Numbered from the stretch's first letter, positions 1 through 12,974 are shown. The stretch: 64,000 nt of DNA from Gnetum montanum (GCA_015680685.1 MNCI01006837.1:22974-86973); one strand, 5' to 3'. Program-made: numbers and translations. The notes: generated from the letters alone by a model not told the origin.

Positions 1-1883
1 AGGAGAACAAAAGAGTGGAGATAGAGGAAGGGATGAAATTTTACAATTGAAGATCCCTCATTCACCTCTACTAGATTTCACTCCACCATCAAGCAAAACA
101 ATTTTTGAGAGATTCAAATGTTTGCAAGTGGATTAAGGAGGTGACGAGTTCTAAGATTTTCATGTCATATTATTAGTGTAAATGACATCACATTAAAAGT
201 TTGTAGGTTGAATAAACTGATGTAAAAAATAATTAACCATTTTCTTCTCTTTTCCAAAGACAAAAAAAATCTGGGCTTGTGTCAAGGATAAGCAAATGAT
301 ATTAGAAGGCTTTGTAATATACATGGAGAAAAAGTTGAAACTAATATCTCCAAGAGAAGGTAAGTTAGGAACATAATTACTATCAAATAATGTTCATTGT
401 AGGTATAGAATCTAATATTCTCTTATTTGTCATGTAGATATAAAGATTAAATTAAGTAAGAATTAGGTCACATTCCATGATCCAATAATAAATATAGATG
501 TAGTTGTAGAAAAAATTGTTGCAAATAAAATAAGTGTAACTCTTAACTATGTTAAGGATATGGGAATATTGACCATAGAACAAGTCATACCAATTTCATA
601 CTCAATTTATTGGAGCAAATAGGAAAGGATAGAGATGAGTATGAGTGCAAGCAAAGATGTTTTCTAACCAAGTGGAGTTACTAGAAGTAGAAAGAATAGA
701 CAACAACATGGTTAGGTACAACCCTCTTGACCATGCTTATTGAAGAAAAAAGAATAAATTTGTAGAGTTCTAGAGAGCACTGATGGAAAGAAACAAATTA
801 GCTCTAGTCATAACTCATTCCATGACTAGTCTTTGAAATTCTATAACAGCATGGGAGAGCTAGGATAGAAAGAATCAAACCAATAAGCTTTGGTATAAAA
901 GAGAGTACCATGGACTATTAAAAGAGAATAAAAGACTATAGGAAAAAAAGAAAATAATAAGTCTTCTCATTAAACAAACTAAGATAGGAATTATTTCAAG
1001 ATTTTGCCAATAGTATGGTGATTACCACATTGAAAGAGGAGCAAAGAGATCACCATGAGAAACTTTCACCAGAAGAAAATGATGATGATTTAACTCCTTG
1101 AGGAGTTAAAGGCATCTAAAGAAGAGTGTGTAAGCATTCTATCAATGATCCCAAGTTTAGCATTTGATAGATTAGACATAACCAATCTAAGCTTAGAGGA
1201 GATAGAATAATGGATCTTAGAGATTTATAGAAAAACGTAAGGTAAGCATGAAAACTTTCGATAGTCATTTTATTTTATTTCATGTAAATGAAAAAAAATA
1301 AAATAAAAATAATCTATTTATCTTGATTTTTATGTACATGCCCTAGAAAAAAGCAGTTAGAGATGGATAGAAGAGCCTACTCTAATGCAAGTTGATGAAT
1401 AAGTAGAGGAGAAAACTACTAGAGATCAATAAGTTTGTTGAGCATTTTTTTCTATGTCATTTGTGTTTGATACACAAAATTTATTTGTTAAACATCAAAT
1501 GTTGTTGATGTTGAAATAAGGCATTATATTAAAAGTTATGACATATGTTAGTGGCACATATTTAAGATAATAAAGAAAATTTTTCACATCATTTTGAGTT
1601 AACCATCTTTATATAATTAATAGTTATGAAATTAACATGATGCAATTAACCACTTATTAGTTTTAATTTTTCCTATTAATAATAAGTGATTAACATAAAT
1701 TTGAAATTGAAAAGTAACATCAATATTGTTTGCTAATCATCATTGCATGATGATAATAAATAATAGAAACTTAGTCAAAGAAAATCCTAACAAGTGTTAG
1801 TAGTTGTCAATCACTTAGTGATAAACAAGATGTTAGAAAGATTTTAGGCATACAAGATTATCATTTTTGTAATAAACTTTCAA
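1..1883. other. AT-rich region without a recognisable gene
   Basis: I see no family-level match on either strand here. The longest coding-like stretch is about 38 codons on the plus strand near 1092-1206, Leu/Glu-rich and ending in TAA; it is too short to assign. The composition is AT-rich and CpG-poor like the rest of the window, so decayed repeat sequence is the simplest reading. Confidence 0.4.
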
Positions 1884-2560
1884 TTAGTTGAATAAGAAGG
1901 ATAAGGAGAATCCTTTTTTCATACGTGAGGATATGTCTAGTTCTCTAAAGCCCAAGTCAACAAACTCAACATTAGAAGTACATTCATTGCCCAAGTCTAT
2001 TAAATTAGTAGTAACATCAAATTTTCTAGGAGAAAATGGGACTATAGGCATCCCTACTAGTTCAAGCTTAATATTATCCAATTTGCCACTAAGATGATAA
2101 GGTTAAGTCTCTTGATTTAGGTGAGGAACACTTAGGATATATTTACTCATAGAGATAACTATCTTACATCTATGAACAAGGATGTGTATCCCTTGGTGTA
2201 TAGAAGAAGATATAGATCAATGTTGAGCTAGCAAGGATCATCCTAGTATCCCTTTGATCCTATGAAATTCATGTATCATCATAAAAATGACTTTAGATTG
2301 CACAAAATTACATACATTAAAAGGTGATTGAATGGAACCTATAACATCTACTCATGTACTGATAAATGAAATAAGGCTAGTATAGGTTTTATTGAAAGCT
2401 ACCTAATCATCAAGATCAAAATGCTTGATAATAGTCCATGTGATCATGTTTAATTCAACATCTTCATCAACATGTATGAGTGAAACTAAAGCTTCCAAAG
2501 ATGTCTTGATGATGATGTAGGATGACAACTGAAGATATGTCTCATCTTTAAATTAGTCTT
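1884..2560 (-). pseudogene. Tat-like retrotransposon protease remnant
   Basis: Minus-strand translation across several stops gives a stretch resembling the C-terminal part of the aspartic protease of Tat/Ogre-type Ty3 elements. A segment of the form VIGSIQSPFNVC is followed by MMIHEF...GILG and then SSSIHQGI, matching the family pattern of a hydrophobic flap, an (I/L)LGRPW block and a S(S/T)LHQ block. The catalytic D-S/T-G is not visible. It lies downstream, on the same strand, of the gag remnant at 3390-4500, as expected for gag-pol order. The 65-codon open stretch at its low end is probably the protease-RT linker. Stops and likely frameshifts make it non-functional. Confidence 0.45.
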
Positions 2561-3389
2561 AATGTTCTTATCATGGAAGTTTAGACTCTCTAATTCATAG
2601 TGAAAGACTTGAAGAATGAAAGATATGGCTTCTATCTAAGCAAGGATGTCACTTGGAACCATGATTCTCATAAGAACATTACATAGTATAGCACAATGTT
2701 CTTTAGAGCTTTTCATGAGATCATATAAAGACAAGTTAGTACCTTTGGAATGGAAAATGGTGATCATCTACTATGAGATCTTATTATCTCTAGGATTTGA
2801 TGCTTAGGGAGCATGTGATTTTGTAACTAGCTAAATAGAATTAGAAGAAGGTAGGAGATTTCTTGAGGAAGCAATCTCCTATTGTTGATAAAAGAAACAA
2901 TTATTTACTATCTTAGAAGGTTGCTTTTGTGCATCAGTAACCTTCTCCTTCTATTTAGCCAATCATGACTCATTGGTCTACACACTATAGGTAAGAATTT
3001 TGATGTGAGACAAGGGGAGAGAAGATGTTTGAGTTGTAGTCGATGAAAAGGTGTTTTGAGATTTTGCATGATGAGTAGTAAGATTAGAAGCAAATGGATG
3101 GGTAGGTTGAGCAAGAGTAGAAGGATGGAAATTGATAGCATGAATGAAATAGAATGGTGAAGAAGAATGATTCAGTTTGGAGTTTGGATGGTGTAGTGGC
3201 ATAGTTAGATCAACAAATGACATGAGGCTTCTAAGGTTGTAGTGATGACTTCTTAGGCTATTTGTAATTAGACTAGTAGATAACATAAGGCTCCTTGGAT
3301 GGAAACTTATAAGCTCTTTATTTAGATTTTAAAGCTAAAATTATGCCTTCAACTCCCAAGGGATTCTAAAACATTTCAAGCTATTGATT
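2561..3389 (-). other. Gag-protease linker of Tat-like remnant
   Basis: This sequence lies between the gag and protease remnants on the minus strand. It contains Ser/Thr/His/Pro-rich open stretches (2978-3286) and two degenerate copies of a short SNY-containing motif, which suits a low-complexity gag C-terminal linker. No catalytic or binding motif is visible. Confidence 0.3.
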
Positions 3390-4500
3390 ATTTGGATGCA
3401 TAGTGGATGGATCGCTCCCTATCACTATCTTGTCCTTATTAATAACATCTTAAATGTCATCCTTCAAATTCTTGTAGTTATCTGCATCATATTTAGCATC
3501 TCATGATAGTAGTAGTATTTTCGGTAGTCATACCACTTAGACACCTCAGGGTCACCTTCTTGTCTTTGAGAAGGATCCATAGCTATCAGCTATATGCAAT
3601 GGTAGCACACTTTTGTTAGATCAAAGACCTATTTCTTCTTATGGTGGAAATCCCTAAGAAGATTATTTAGAAGCATAAAATACCTTATAAGTATCTTGGT
3701 GTATTGATATTTACTCCTTTGAGACCTACATTGTTAAGTAAAAGAGGAAGTAACTAAGTGAGCATTATTTATTACTTAGAAAAAGAAGAAATACATGTAG
3801 AAGTTAGTGATCCCTTCTCTTGTTTAGTAACCTTGTTAGCCTTGTTATGAATTAACATGAATTCTTAGTCATTACATTAAATGGGTATTTCTTCAATATG
3901 TCTAGTGGCCAAGAATGCATCATTCCAAGAGTGAGGCTTAGGATAACCCATCCTTTTTTGAATGTAGTCAATCACTATAGCTTCAAAGATATCTTAGAAG
4001 TGACATTACTCTAAATGATAAGGAAATTTCATTGATGCTATTATCCATTGAGAAAGAAATTTATCAAATGGCTCATTTGGAGCTTGTTTAATGGTGATGA
4101 AAGATATCATGCTTGTGCTTTGAGACATATTCCACTTGAATTGCTTAATGAAGGTTGTAAGTAATTGCTCTAGAAAGGTCATAGATACATGTGCTAGGGA
4201 CCCATTCTAAAGCTTTTCCAAAAAGATAGTTTGAAAAGCATCTTAGTAGAATATGTGGATAAGAGGTTAGAAGAATGCATTCATTTCAAAATGTAACCAC
4301 ATGATTCATGGGGTCCCCCACTTCATAGTTGTACTTAGTGAAAGTAAGTAGTAAAACTCTCATAGGAAAAATTTTCAGAGGGATTGTAGAGCTTACAAAA
4401 TTACTTAAGACCTAATCCAAGAAAATAGGAGAATTTCCTTACATGCTTAGTGCCTTTGCTATTTTGTCTCAATTTTTTTGAGGACAAAGCATCATGTCAT
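3390..4500 (-). pseudogene. gag: Tat-like Ty3/gypsy gag remnant
   Basis: Translated on the minus strand with stops ignored, the segment shows the retrotransposon gag domain in order: a FP-R-L-F-KY-GDP-NHV-F block near 4290-4365, then LLRCF...GKALEW near 4180-4250 (family pattern LLRAFP.SL.G.A..W), a region matching F.S...K...I..., and near 3455-3500 a DADNYKNLKDDI block. That last block corresponds to the family pattern H.T..C..LK..I..LI..GKI before the linker to protease. Gag forms the virus-like particle. At least a dozen stops and some frameshifts interrupt it, so it is a dead copy. The clade (Tat/Ogre-like) is inferred from the GDP-NHV and LK-DI blocks. Confidence 0.55.
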
Positions 4501-6684
4501 TAAATAATGCTAGCAACTATGAATATATTCCATGGAAGTTAATAATAGCTAGAAGTATAGTAGTGGGTGAGGACATTAAGGGAGGATGCACATAGTGAAT
4601 GGATCCAAAGATTGTAGAAGTAGATATACCTAAGGAGATTGGATTGGAGGAGTATACTAAAAAAGAGAACAGACTAATTGCTTGAGAAATGGTAATTTTT
4701 TGTGGAATAGAAGAATAAAGAGAAAAATATTGAAAAGGAGGTATGGTAGACTATGGTTGAGGGATAGAATGGGTACTTCTAAAAGGTGAAAAAGAGGATT
4801 GCAGGATGGAATGAGGATTTCTAACATTATTAGGTGAAAATAGTTGATACTTTAAGCACTTAAAATGCTAATGTTGTAAATGTGATGAGAGAGAGGATTG
4901 GTTTTTCCAAGCTCTCCTATTGGTTGCTCTTCATCTTCATCTGGTTGATGAATATCAAAATTAGAGGTAATGCTTCCTCTTCTTTCTCTAAGAGTGATGT
5001 GTTGATCAAGAGGCTTCTATATGATGTTTTTCATCCTAGCTTTTTTAATTTGGAGGTGAATGCATTCCTACATCTTCTATTACTCCATGATGAACTCTGT
5101 TGTCTCCTTAGCTTTCTCATCATCCAATTCAATTGGATGATCTAGATTAGGAAGAAAAATTGATAGGTCATTAGTGCACTCATATTCTTCCATGAGCTTG
5201 AACATATCAAGTGTTAGAAGATATCCTAGCTCACATTTGATATAGGCTATTTTGTAGCCCTTTAGGCATAGTCCTCAGCAAAATCCTTGATTTCTTCTTA
5301 GTTCCATAAGCTTCTAGATCTTGGAAAAGCTCAAAGTAGATGATGATGTCATAGCTAAAACTAATAGGGACTTCACAAGGTTGTTACTAGTGTATTAATT
5401 CATCCTTGTAAAGAGGTTAACACTTAAAGAAAATTGGGGGAGGTTTCTATTCAATGAAAATGTTGAAGTCACAATGAATTAACATGACATCAATGTTTCA
5501 ATATGGCATGTCAGTGAGAGTTAAATAGTGGAAGTTGAAAGTAATGACATTAGAGTCATAGGAAAATGACATGACATTAGTGTATTAACATGATAAATAA
5601 AAAAACTTGGAAATTTAAAGAAGAAAAATGTAAAAATATAGATAGAAAGAGAATCTTGGAAGCAACATTTAGTTTCATAGAGGTTCTCCTTCTACTACTA
5701 GAAAGATGTTGTAGTAAGAATCATCATCATATGAGATTTAATGCAAACTAACACAAAATTGAGCTAGGAAATCTCATGGCCATCAAAAAGTCTAGGGAAA
5801 TTAATTTTTAAATTAATCTTCTTTAAATCAAAAGGGGACTTACTGATCATTGGAAAAATCTAACTTGAGTCAAACATTTTTGCCAAACATTAGTTGATAT
5901 TAAGTAGAAAGAAAAACATGTGTGCATGAAATAGCTAAAAGTGATGAAAGGAAAACTGCACAGAAAATAGTGAAAATGCATATAACCTAAAGAAAAATGA
6001 AATAGGGTCATGTGTAGCATAGAAAGAAATGTACATGTGGTTGGTAGTAAAAGTGTTTGAAGGAAAATAGTATATAAAGCATGATAGATCTATTTTCTTA
6101 ATGCATCAAATCTAGGAGAGAAAATGAAGAAAATAGATCTAGAAATGACCAAAAATAGAAGCAACTGGAAGAGGTAAATCTAAATTACAAGAAAAATGAG
6201 AAAATGAAAACTTGCTGAAGATGTTTTAAGATATGTACTAGGGATTAGAGACATTTGACAAGGAGTTGTATTACCTTGTTCTTTCCTTGATGCATGCATG
6301 TGATGTAGATCTAACATGAATACTTACAAATTCAAAAGTTGACAAAGTAGAGGAATAGATCAAATCAATGTGTTGACCTAATTCTAAGTGATTCTATATG
6401 TGTTAAGAAGATAACACAAAGAAGATACAATGCATTAACAAGGAAAGAGAAGAAAAATTAGAGGATCTAGTATCTCTAGAGAGGGATAGAACAATTATTC
6501 TACAGAGAGGCAAAGTCTTTGGAAAAGGCATTTTTAAATCTCCAATTATAAAGAACACTTATTATGTTGAGTAGTAAAGAAAGAAAGTTGAAGAGTCAAG
6601 AAAAAGAGCTAGCATGTGACAATCATCAAAAACCTAACCAGATAGTAACAAATGTCAACTCCTTTATGTTTAGGAGTATAGTCC
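4501..6684. other. Noncoding leader or LTR-like region beside the Tat-like gag
   Basis: There is no convincing coding signal; the 87-codon plus-strand open stretch at 4882-5145 has no recognisable motif. Its position between the minus-strand gag remnant and the TATA-like box at 6685-6692 suits the leader and R-U5 of that element, but I could not define LTR ends, a primer site or a target duplication. Confidence 0.3.
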
Positions 6685-6692
6685 TATTTATA
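6685..6692 (-). promoter_or_regulatory. TATA-like box on minus strand
   Basis: On the minus strand this reads TATAAATA, in the same kind of context (CCTATAAATAGG) as the TATA boxes of the LTRs elsewhere in the window. It lies about 2.2 kb upstream of the minus-strand Tat-like gag remnant and could be that element's LTR promoter. A single match in AT-rich DNA is weak evidence. Confidence 0.3.
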
Positions 6693-6840
6693 GGCCAAAA
6701 TGCCTCATATATCATGTAGAAATGATGCACGTCCTAAAGATGGCTTTAAGCTAAGAATCCATAGAATGCACCCAAGACTCTGAGTTATGTAGAAAAAAAC
6801 CAAAGTGGATACAATACATGAACCTATATTTATATCCATA

Positions 6841-7503
6841 GAATTTACAAATTAGGCTATGAAACATAATATTATTACCAAAGTCGTGACTAAGTACTAC
6901 CCCCAAGGTAATATTTTTCTAGATTCATCTAATAAAATTATATTAGATGGAATTAAGAAAATGATGACTCAAAATCCTCACACATGGCATGAATGATTAA
7001 AATGAATAGTATGGAAAAACAAAATTTTTTATAAAGGGTTAATTAAACTACACCATATAATCTAATTTATGGGTAAGAATAGATTTTGCCCATAAATCTA
7101 TAAATTCCAACATACCAGTTTTTCTTAGATTATTTGTCAACTAATGGATATTTAAACTCACATACATATGACATTTGGAATTTATAATTTAAAAAGGTAA
7201 AGTGTTTGAAAGCTTATTTAATCATCAACAAATAATCAAGAGATGATTTTGAAAGAAACATGTAGCAAAATTTCTTAAGGAAGGTGATCTAGTTGTTAAA
7301 AAAAATACAACATATAGTTAAATAGTTTTGTAAAATAAGCTCTCTCCTATGTGGTTAGGCCTTTATCAAGTCACAGATGTCATTGATCTCAACATTTATA
7401 AAGTTGCAAACTTTCAAGGAAAAAAGCTACATAGAAATTTTATCATACTTTATATAAAGAATGTCTACTTAGATGCCTATCGTGGATACCTAGTTGATCC
7501 TTA
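6841..7503 (+). pseudogene. Tat-like integrase, C-terminal half
   Basis: The plus-strand translation starts inside the integrase core: YYPQGN is followed by SSNKIIL and IKKMMTQNPHTWHE, matching the family pattern YHPQ.NG..E..NK.I...LKK......WH. The catalytic Glu position after PQGN reads Asp or Ser, so it is lost. Further on, FLKEGDLVV...LSPMWLGLYQV matches the C-terminal FK.GDLVL....GK....W.GPY.I block, and the reading ends at TAG. The zinc-binding N terminus and the first two acidic residues are absent, so this is a 5'-truncated copy. It faces away from the gag remnant at 3.4-4.5 kb, so the two are either separate copies or one rearranged element. Confidence 0.6.
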
Positions 7504-8829
7504 GTTGCATGCTTTCTTCTTATTTTTCATGCATTTCATATGTATATAGTTGCATTTGAATATTTTCTTTACATTCTCATCATTTTTATGCATGTTTAGT
7601 CTATTAATATTTTTGCACTCATCATCATGATTGGCTATGTTCATGCATTTAAATATGATTTTAATAATTGTCATGATTATTTAAGTGGCCAGACATTACA
7701 TCATAATAACACCATTTATGGCTAAGAAAAATATAATATTTTGCTCATGTTATATCAAATTGTTTCTTCCCAACCTATTTCAAAATATAAGAGTTTTATT
7801 AGTGATGTTGGATTATAAAGGATCAAACTGATACTAACTTATCATGTTCTTATTATGGTCATGTGAATGTAGGACATTTTAAGTTTAAAGAATAATTAGC
7901 TAAGTGACTCTAGCAAAATCCCTTTCTCTTTCGTAAGCCCAAACTCTCAAGTGTAATGATCCATGGCTATTCTGTAATGGCATGAAGAGAGTTCTTCTCC
8001 ACTTTAAAATCCTTAGCCACCCAAGTAACTTGATATGATACTAGTTAGCATAGAATTAAAGACATATACATGAGGGTTGAACTACACTATGGGTAAAGTT
8101 TCTAAAAGTATGCTATTCATTGGTATTATGGCTAATCTATCGAACTCATGCTAGAATCCCTACCTCAAGAATGAAGTACACCATGGGTAAAGTTTCCTTT
8201 TAAAAAAAGGACCATGTTCATTAGCAATGTAATAATTTTTAAGTGTGATGGAGTTTGGTAACAATCCTTACCTTACCTTTTCCACTCCCTGAAATGTTTT
8301 TGAAAAAAGAATATTTCCAATTCCCATAACTTATTTTCTTTTTCTTTTGTACCATTTTTTAAGAAAATCTTTGTTTTCCCCTAAACACTTTTCCATCCCT
8401 TTAAAAAAGAGCTAAGAAAAAATCTAAAAGTTATGGCTAGCCATGATCTGAAGCATGTCCTCTTCATAAATTTTAGTATAAGTCTTGTCCCTATTCTCAA
8501 AGGTATCCTCTATACTAATGAATTTTATCTTAAGAATGATTTTCATTGGTATCTTAACTATAAATTATACCTTACAAAGTTTTCATAACATGTATTAAAT
8601 ATTTAAAAGATTTGCAAGGTGGTATGAAAAGAAGTCCATGTCTAGGTATTCTTTTAAATAATATGATTATTTTAACCATTATTAAACATGATGGTTCACT
8701 TTATAATTTTGTAAGTTTTCCAATACATATTATGAATTTACAATCATTATGATTTCTTATATTTTGCATATTTTTGCATTATTAAAATTTCTATTAATTT
8801 GGTATCTTTACATTTGCATGCAACCTAAG
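7504..8829 (+). other. 3' noncoding region of the Tat-like copy
   Basis: This is AT-rich sequence between the integrase stop and the purine tract at 8830. It holds a short degenerate direct repeat containing ATGGGTAAAGTTTC, at about 8090 and again at about 8183. No coding signal is seen. Confidence 0.35.
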
Positions 8830-8842
8830 TTTGGGGGCTAAG
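8830..8842 (+). other. Polypurine tract-like site
   Basis: A short run TTTGGGGGCTAAG sits directly before a TGTTG sequence at 8843. That is the arrangement of a plus-strand primer site next to a 3' LTR, in the same orientation as the integrase fragment upstream. Confidence 0.45.
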
Positions 8843-9500
8843 TGTTGACCTAACACCTTTCTATGGTGAACATGGGGTTGTAACTTGAAAAAGTGACTAT
8901 TAAATTTGGCTTTATTGACCTTAGTTTATGCCTCATATTCACAACTGTTAGGTTATGTCATCATAAGAAAATAAGTGTTACATATATTAATTATCTTACC
9001 TTATTATAAACTAATGATGCTTTTAGCTACTAAGCATCTTTTATATTTATCTTAATAGGACCAATAAATTTTTTTAATAAGCTCACATGCTTATTACAGC
9101 ATGAATCTTTCATAAAGGTTGAGTTGTGTTTTTTCTCCCTCTATTGAGTTATGATGCAATGGTTATTGATCAAATCCCAAGTTCATGTCTTCTCTAGTCA
9201 CTAGGACAGTTTGTGATTTAGGTAGTAGTAGTAGGAAGGCTTTGGCACCAAAAAAAAAGGCAATAACAACAACAATTAGAGTACTATTTTTAAGATTTAG
9301 CAAATCTATGTAGTGTAGATTACTAACCTTTGCCTATCCTTATCCACCTTCTTAAGGTTGTAACATTTTATGTTTTGGGGTGATTATGCTATACGCAATA
9401 TCTTATATAAGTCATGTTAGGGTTTCAAACCCTTGCTCATCTTGCAAGTGTTGAGAATATATGCCTTTCTAGTTGTCAAATAAATGATCATAGAAGCCTC
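8843..9500 (+). mobile_element. Start of a Tat-like 3' LTR (end unresolved)
   Basis: It begins TGTTGACCTAACACC right after a purine-rich tract and lies downstream of an integrase remnant in the same orientation. A TATATAAG box at 9404-9411 is followed by a plausible R region. I could not find the CA end, a partner LTR or a target duplication, so the right boundary given here is nominal and the LTR may extend well beyond it. Confidence 0.4.
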
Positions 9501-11690
9501 ATTTAATGTCATGGCTCAAGTAACAATGACTAAGGGTAAGCATGTTGAGAGCCCTTGGTACCAATCTAGCCATTTTTTTATCATCAATCTATTTTAATGC
9601 ATGATAATAAATCTTAAAGGTATGATTTATCAAGGCTTTTTTACATTGTTAACTGGAACATGACAAATCCATATATCACTTTTCCAAGTATTTAAATAAA
9701 TCTTATTTTGATTCAGTCCCTTTCCTAATCTATCATTGATATGTTTCAATAGATACCTACATGTAGACTGTAATAGATCTAGTCTTTTCTTTTTATTTAT
9801 ATTTATCATTTTATTATTATAGATATTTAGGTTAAACTTGGATGTTTTGTATTTTTTCCACAGACTAATCAAGCATTAAGCATTTATCCCATGTTATTAG
9901 TAGTCTTAGCATTACATTACATTACATTATTTGCAAACTTGTTCATCCTATTTCAAAGCATAATTTCACTAGTCTAAGTTTTTTCTTTATGGGTATTTAT
10001 CAACATGAGACAACCCTTGATGATCCTAAGTTTGATATGAAACTATAAAAAATAGGTACTATATGGATGCTTTGTTGGAGCTTACATTTTATCTAAGTTT
10101 TGAAAGGTTTGGTTTTCTTAAAACTAGATCATAATGTCACATCGTAATACAAATTTTATGCTATTCAAGTTACTTTTGAATGTAATATTGGAATTTATAT
10201 AGTACCCTCACATGCATGTTTATTTGACCCAACCTGTGATTATCTTAATGTTTGCTAATCTAGGTAGAATATTGTTTCTATGTAGGTAATTTTGCATCTA
10301 TGGTTTCTCATGTACATGATTGATTTTTGTTAGTGCATATCTATTAAATGTATATTTATATTTATCACTTACATGTCATCAGAAATAATGCAATGACAAG
10401 CTAGCAATAGTGCAACTTTTATTTTGGCTCCTCTATGCATGGAACTAGGAGATCGTTTAAAATTTTAGTATAAAAAAACCATTCAATTGGATTCATGACA
10501 TTTACAACTTATTATGATTTTTCTTTTCCTCAAGTAGGGTTCATATAATAGTATATGCATAAGTTGATTCATTATTAAGTATTTTGTCCTTCCTTGTGTT
10601 TACTTATAAAAGTAAAAAGTATGAAAAGAAATAGATATACTTAGTTTCAGTTCATGATGACTAATTTTGAAATCATTGCTTTCAGTTACTTGATAATTGT
10701 TTGACTTTTGACTTTTCAATGTGCTCTTTAAGAAGCATTGACACTTCAATTTCTTGGTTGAGAGGGACCTAGCTATAAATGGATGCAAGAGACAACATTC
10801 AAAAAAAAAAAAAAAGGAGGGTGACTTTTATAGTAGGGGGAGGAGGAAAATATTTTCCAGTTCTTCTAGATTTCAATTTTATGAATTTGAATCCTACTTT
10901 TCATTGCTTTGTAGGCTTATTATCTAAAGTAGGATAAGAGGATTCAAAATTGTCAAATTCCTCACCACAGTTAAGATTGTTCTACCTCTTAGCCCTATTA
11001 CTTTTGATTCATTAGATTAGTTTTGGTCATTAGAAACCATGGAAAATGAGATTGACATTGGCTACTACCTCAATAAGGAGTTCTTTAGGAAACTTCCAAA
11101 AGAATAGAAGACTAAACATGAGAACTTATTATAAGAGGTATAGCTTCTAAAGGTATGAACATGCAACTTGGTGGAAAAAGTTATCTAGTTGGTCAAAGAG
11201 ATTAGAAGCTTACTAAAGAGCTAAGTTTTTCTTGAAATTTAAAATAGTTTAAATTTTATGTTTTACCCCATTTTTTTTTTCATTTTTTTTATTATCTTTT
11301 AAGACTCTAAGTTCTATAGTTTGTAAGTTTCTAAGTGCGAGAAACCTCTTAAATCTAGTTTTAGTTTAAAGTGTACTCATGATGAAGTCATTAGTTTGTT
11401 AAAATGCTATATTAATTTTTTGAATTTGTAGATGTTATATTTCAAATCTTTTAATTTCATATCAATTATTTTAATTTATAGTCAATTGATATTGAAATAT
11501 TAAGTTGGATTTTTTATTTCATTTTTTCAGAAAAGTTTATGTTATTATTGCATCCTCTTAAAAATTTTAGTATTAAACTTTATTATTTTCACCATAAATA
11601 TAACCTTAGGAACTTCTCTAATATAAATTTAATTTTTTAATTTAAATTTGAGTACCATAATTGCTTGAATAGCTAAGAATTTTTTTTTTT
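9501..11690. other. Unassigned AT-rich repeat-like region
   Basis: No gene is recognised. It contains a TATAAAT box at 10774-10780 followed by a 15-base poly-A run at 10801-10815, a layout that could be an LTR R region or a retroposed end. A short Lys/Glu-rich open stretch lies on the plus strand near 11035-11110. The 80-codon minus-strand open stretch at 9630-9872 has no family motif. Confidence 0.3.
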
Positions 11691-11692
11691 TT

Positions 11693-11775
11693 TTTGAGTT
11701 TCCATACTCATATGGGAGATGCCCTAAGCGATAGTCTCTTAAAACATGTTTTCAAAGAGTACTCCTTGTGATATT
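11693..11775 (-). repeat. Inverted degenerate copy of the 46.83-46.96 kb repeat
   Basis: On the minus strand this resembles the central part of the GC-rich block at 46825-46960. The shared core reads CATATGGGAG on the plus strand here (CTCCCATATG in the other copy), followed by GCGATAGTCTC with only transition-type differences. It is the only other copy I noticed in the window. Confidence 0.55.
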
Positions 11776-12063
11776 TAGGATCTGTATAATTCTTTTTTTT
11801 TTTAGTTTTTTTGTCAAAAATTTATAAGAAATAGAGCATTTTCATATCCCTTCCATAAGATTCAATTGTGTTTCATAATTCTTCCTCAAACTATTGCTTC
11901 TCTTTTTCTCCTACCATACATACTACCCCTCACTTATAATCAAAGGCTCATCTAATTAGGATAGGTCTTTGTGAAAATAACAAGGTTTTTAAAAAAATTT
12001 AGAAGCATTTTCTCATTAAACTATTTTCAATGTTACAAAAATGTATGGTTGAAAATTGCAAGA

Positions 12064-12068
12064 CTATG
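12064..12068. repeat. Target site duplication of element A, left copy
   Basis: CTATG immediately precedes the TGATAA start of the 5' LTR and is repeated exactly after the 3' LTR at 22106-22110. Five bases is the usual duplication length for Ty3/gypsy integrases. Confidence 0.9.
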
Positions 12069-12955
12069 TGATAAATTGTGTTTTTCATCACTCTGATATC
12101 GAGGTGGCCATGATATCAGGTACATGATATTGGGTACACAATATCATGGCCCAAGATGTGATATCATACATTTGATATCGTAGGGTTACTCTTGGGTCTA
12201 TAAATACTGTGCCCAAGCACACAATTAGGAGTAAGTTTTTAGCAGTCAAGTAGCAGAACTCTTGCAGTCTATTCATTTGAGAGTTAGAATATTTTCCAAG
12301 TGCCTGCAGTAGGAGGTCTAAGTGTGAATGGATCTTTATTCAAGCATTGATGTACCCAAGAACAACATTTTGTTGGTAATAAAGATGATCTCTTTGATCC
12401 ATTCCTGGCAACACTTGAGATTTTCTTTCTTATGCATTTACATATTGTTATTTCCTACAATTTACATTAATGTTATTTATGCAGCAATTCATTTTGATTA
12501 ATTATGCAAATTGTTAAATTACACAAGCACAACCTCTTTGAGCATATGTGTGACACTTGGTAGCTAAGAAACGATTAGGATTTAATAGCCCAGTAGTGTT
12601 TGCATAAAGTTCAGGATGTGTCTGGGAAGTGGGAATAGTTACTTGTGTTAGGCTAGATTAGACTATAGTTTACTTTATAATTAATTTCTTTTATTTTTAA
12701 TCACTCTTACTTTTATTCTTGTTCTAGGTGAGTAATTCCATAAAAACACAAAACAATAAAAATCATATGCCTTACTCACACTTAACCATACAATTGCATT
12801 CCACAAGTGGGATTGGGAAGAAAATGAATGAACAACACATACACATTGTTTAGCTCTAGTATACTTAGTAATTACAGTCTGTGGAATTCGACCAGATTGC
12901 ACATGAACGCTTATGATTCATATGGTTGGGCGTAGGGGTACCTTGCTGCTCATCA
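12069..12955 (+). repeat. Element A 5' LTR
   Basis: It starts TGATAAATTGTG and ends CTGCTCATCA, with the primer site one base further on. U3 (about 130 bp) is crowded with GATATC-like palindromes. A TATAAATA box lies at 12199-12206 and an AATAAA signal at 12378-12383. The terminal part, from CTTATGATTCATATGG to the end, is shared with the LTRs of B, C, D and the solo LTR. Confidence 0.92.
12199..12206 (+). promoter_or_regulatory. TATA box of element A 5' LTR
   Basis: TATAAATA lies 130 bp from the LTR start and is matched by TATAAATA at 21351-21358 in the 3' LTR. The other family members carry it at 84 bp (B) and 139 bp (C) from their LTR starts. Confidence 0.75.
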
Positions 12956-12956
12956 T

Positions 12957-12974
12957 TGGTGCCATTGCTGGGGA
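12957..12974 (+). promoter_or_regulatory. Primer-binding site of element A
   Basis: TGGTGCCATTGCTGGGGA follows the 5' LTR after one base. It differs only by C-to-T or G-to-A type changes from TGGCGCCGTTGCCGGGGA, which I recall as the complement of the plant tRNA-Asp 3' end used by Athila-like elements. It primes minus-strand DNA synthesis. Confidence 0.75.

Noticed and set aside
1884-2097. Overlapping open frames on both strands as a host gene
   Set aside because: The minus-strand reading continues the retrotransposon protease region; the plus-strand frame is its mirror.
10801-10815. Poly-A run as the tail of a processed pseudogene
   Set aside because: There is no coding remnant upstream and no target duplication was found.
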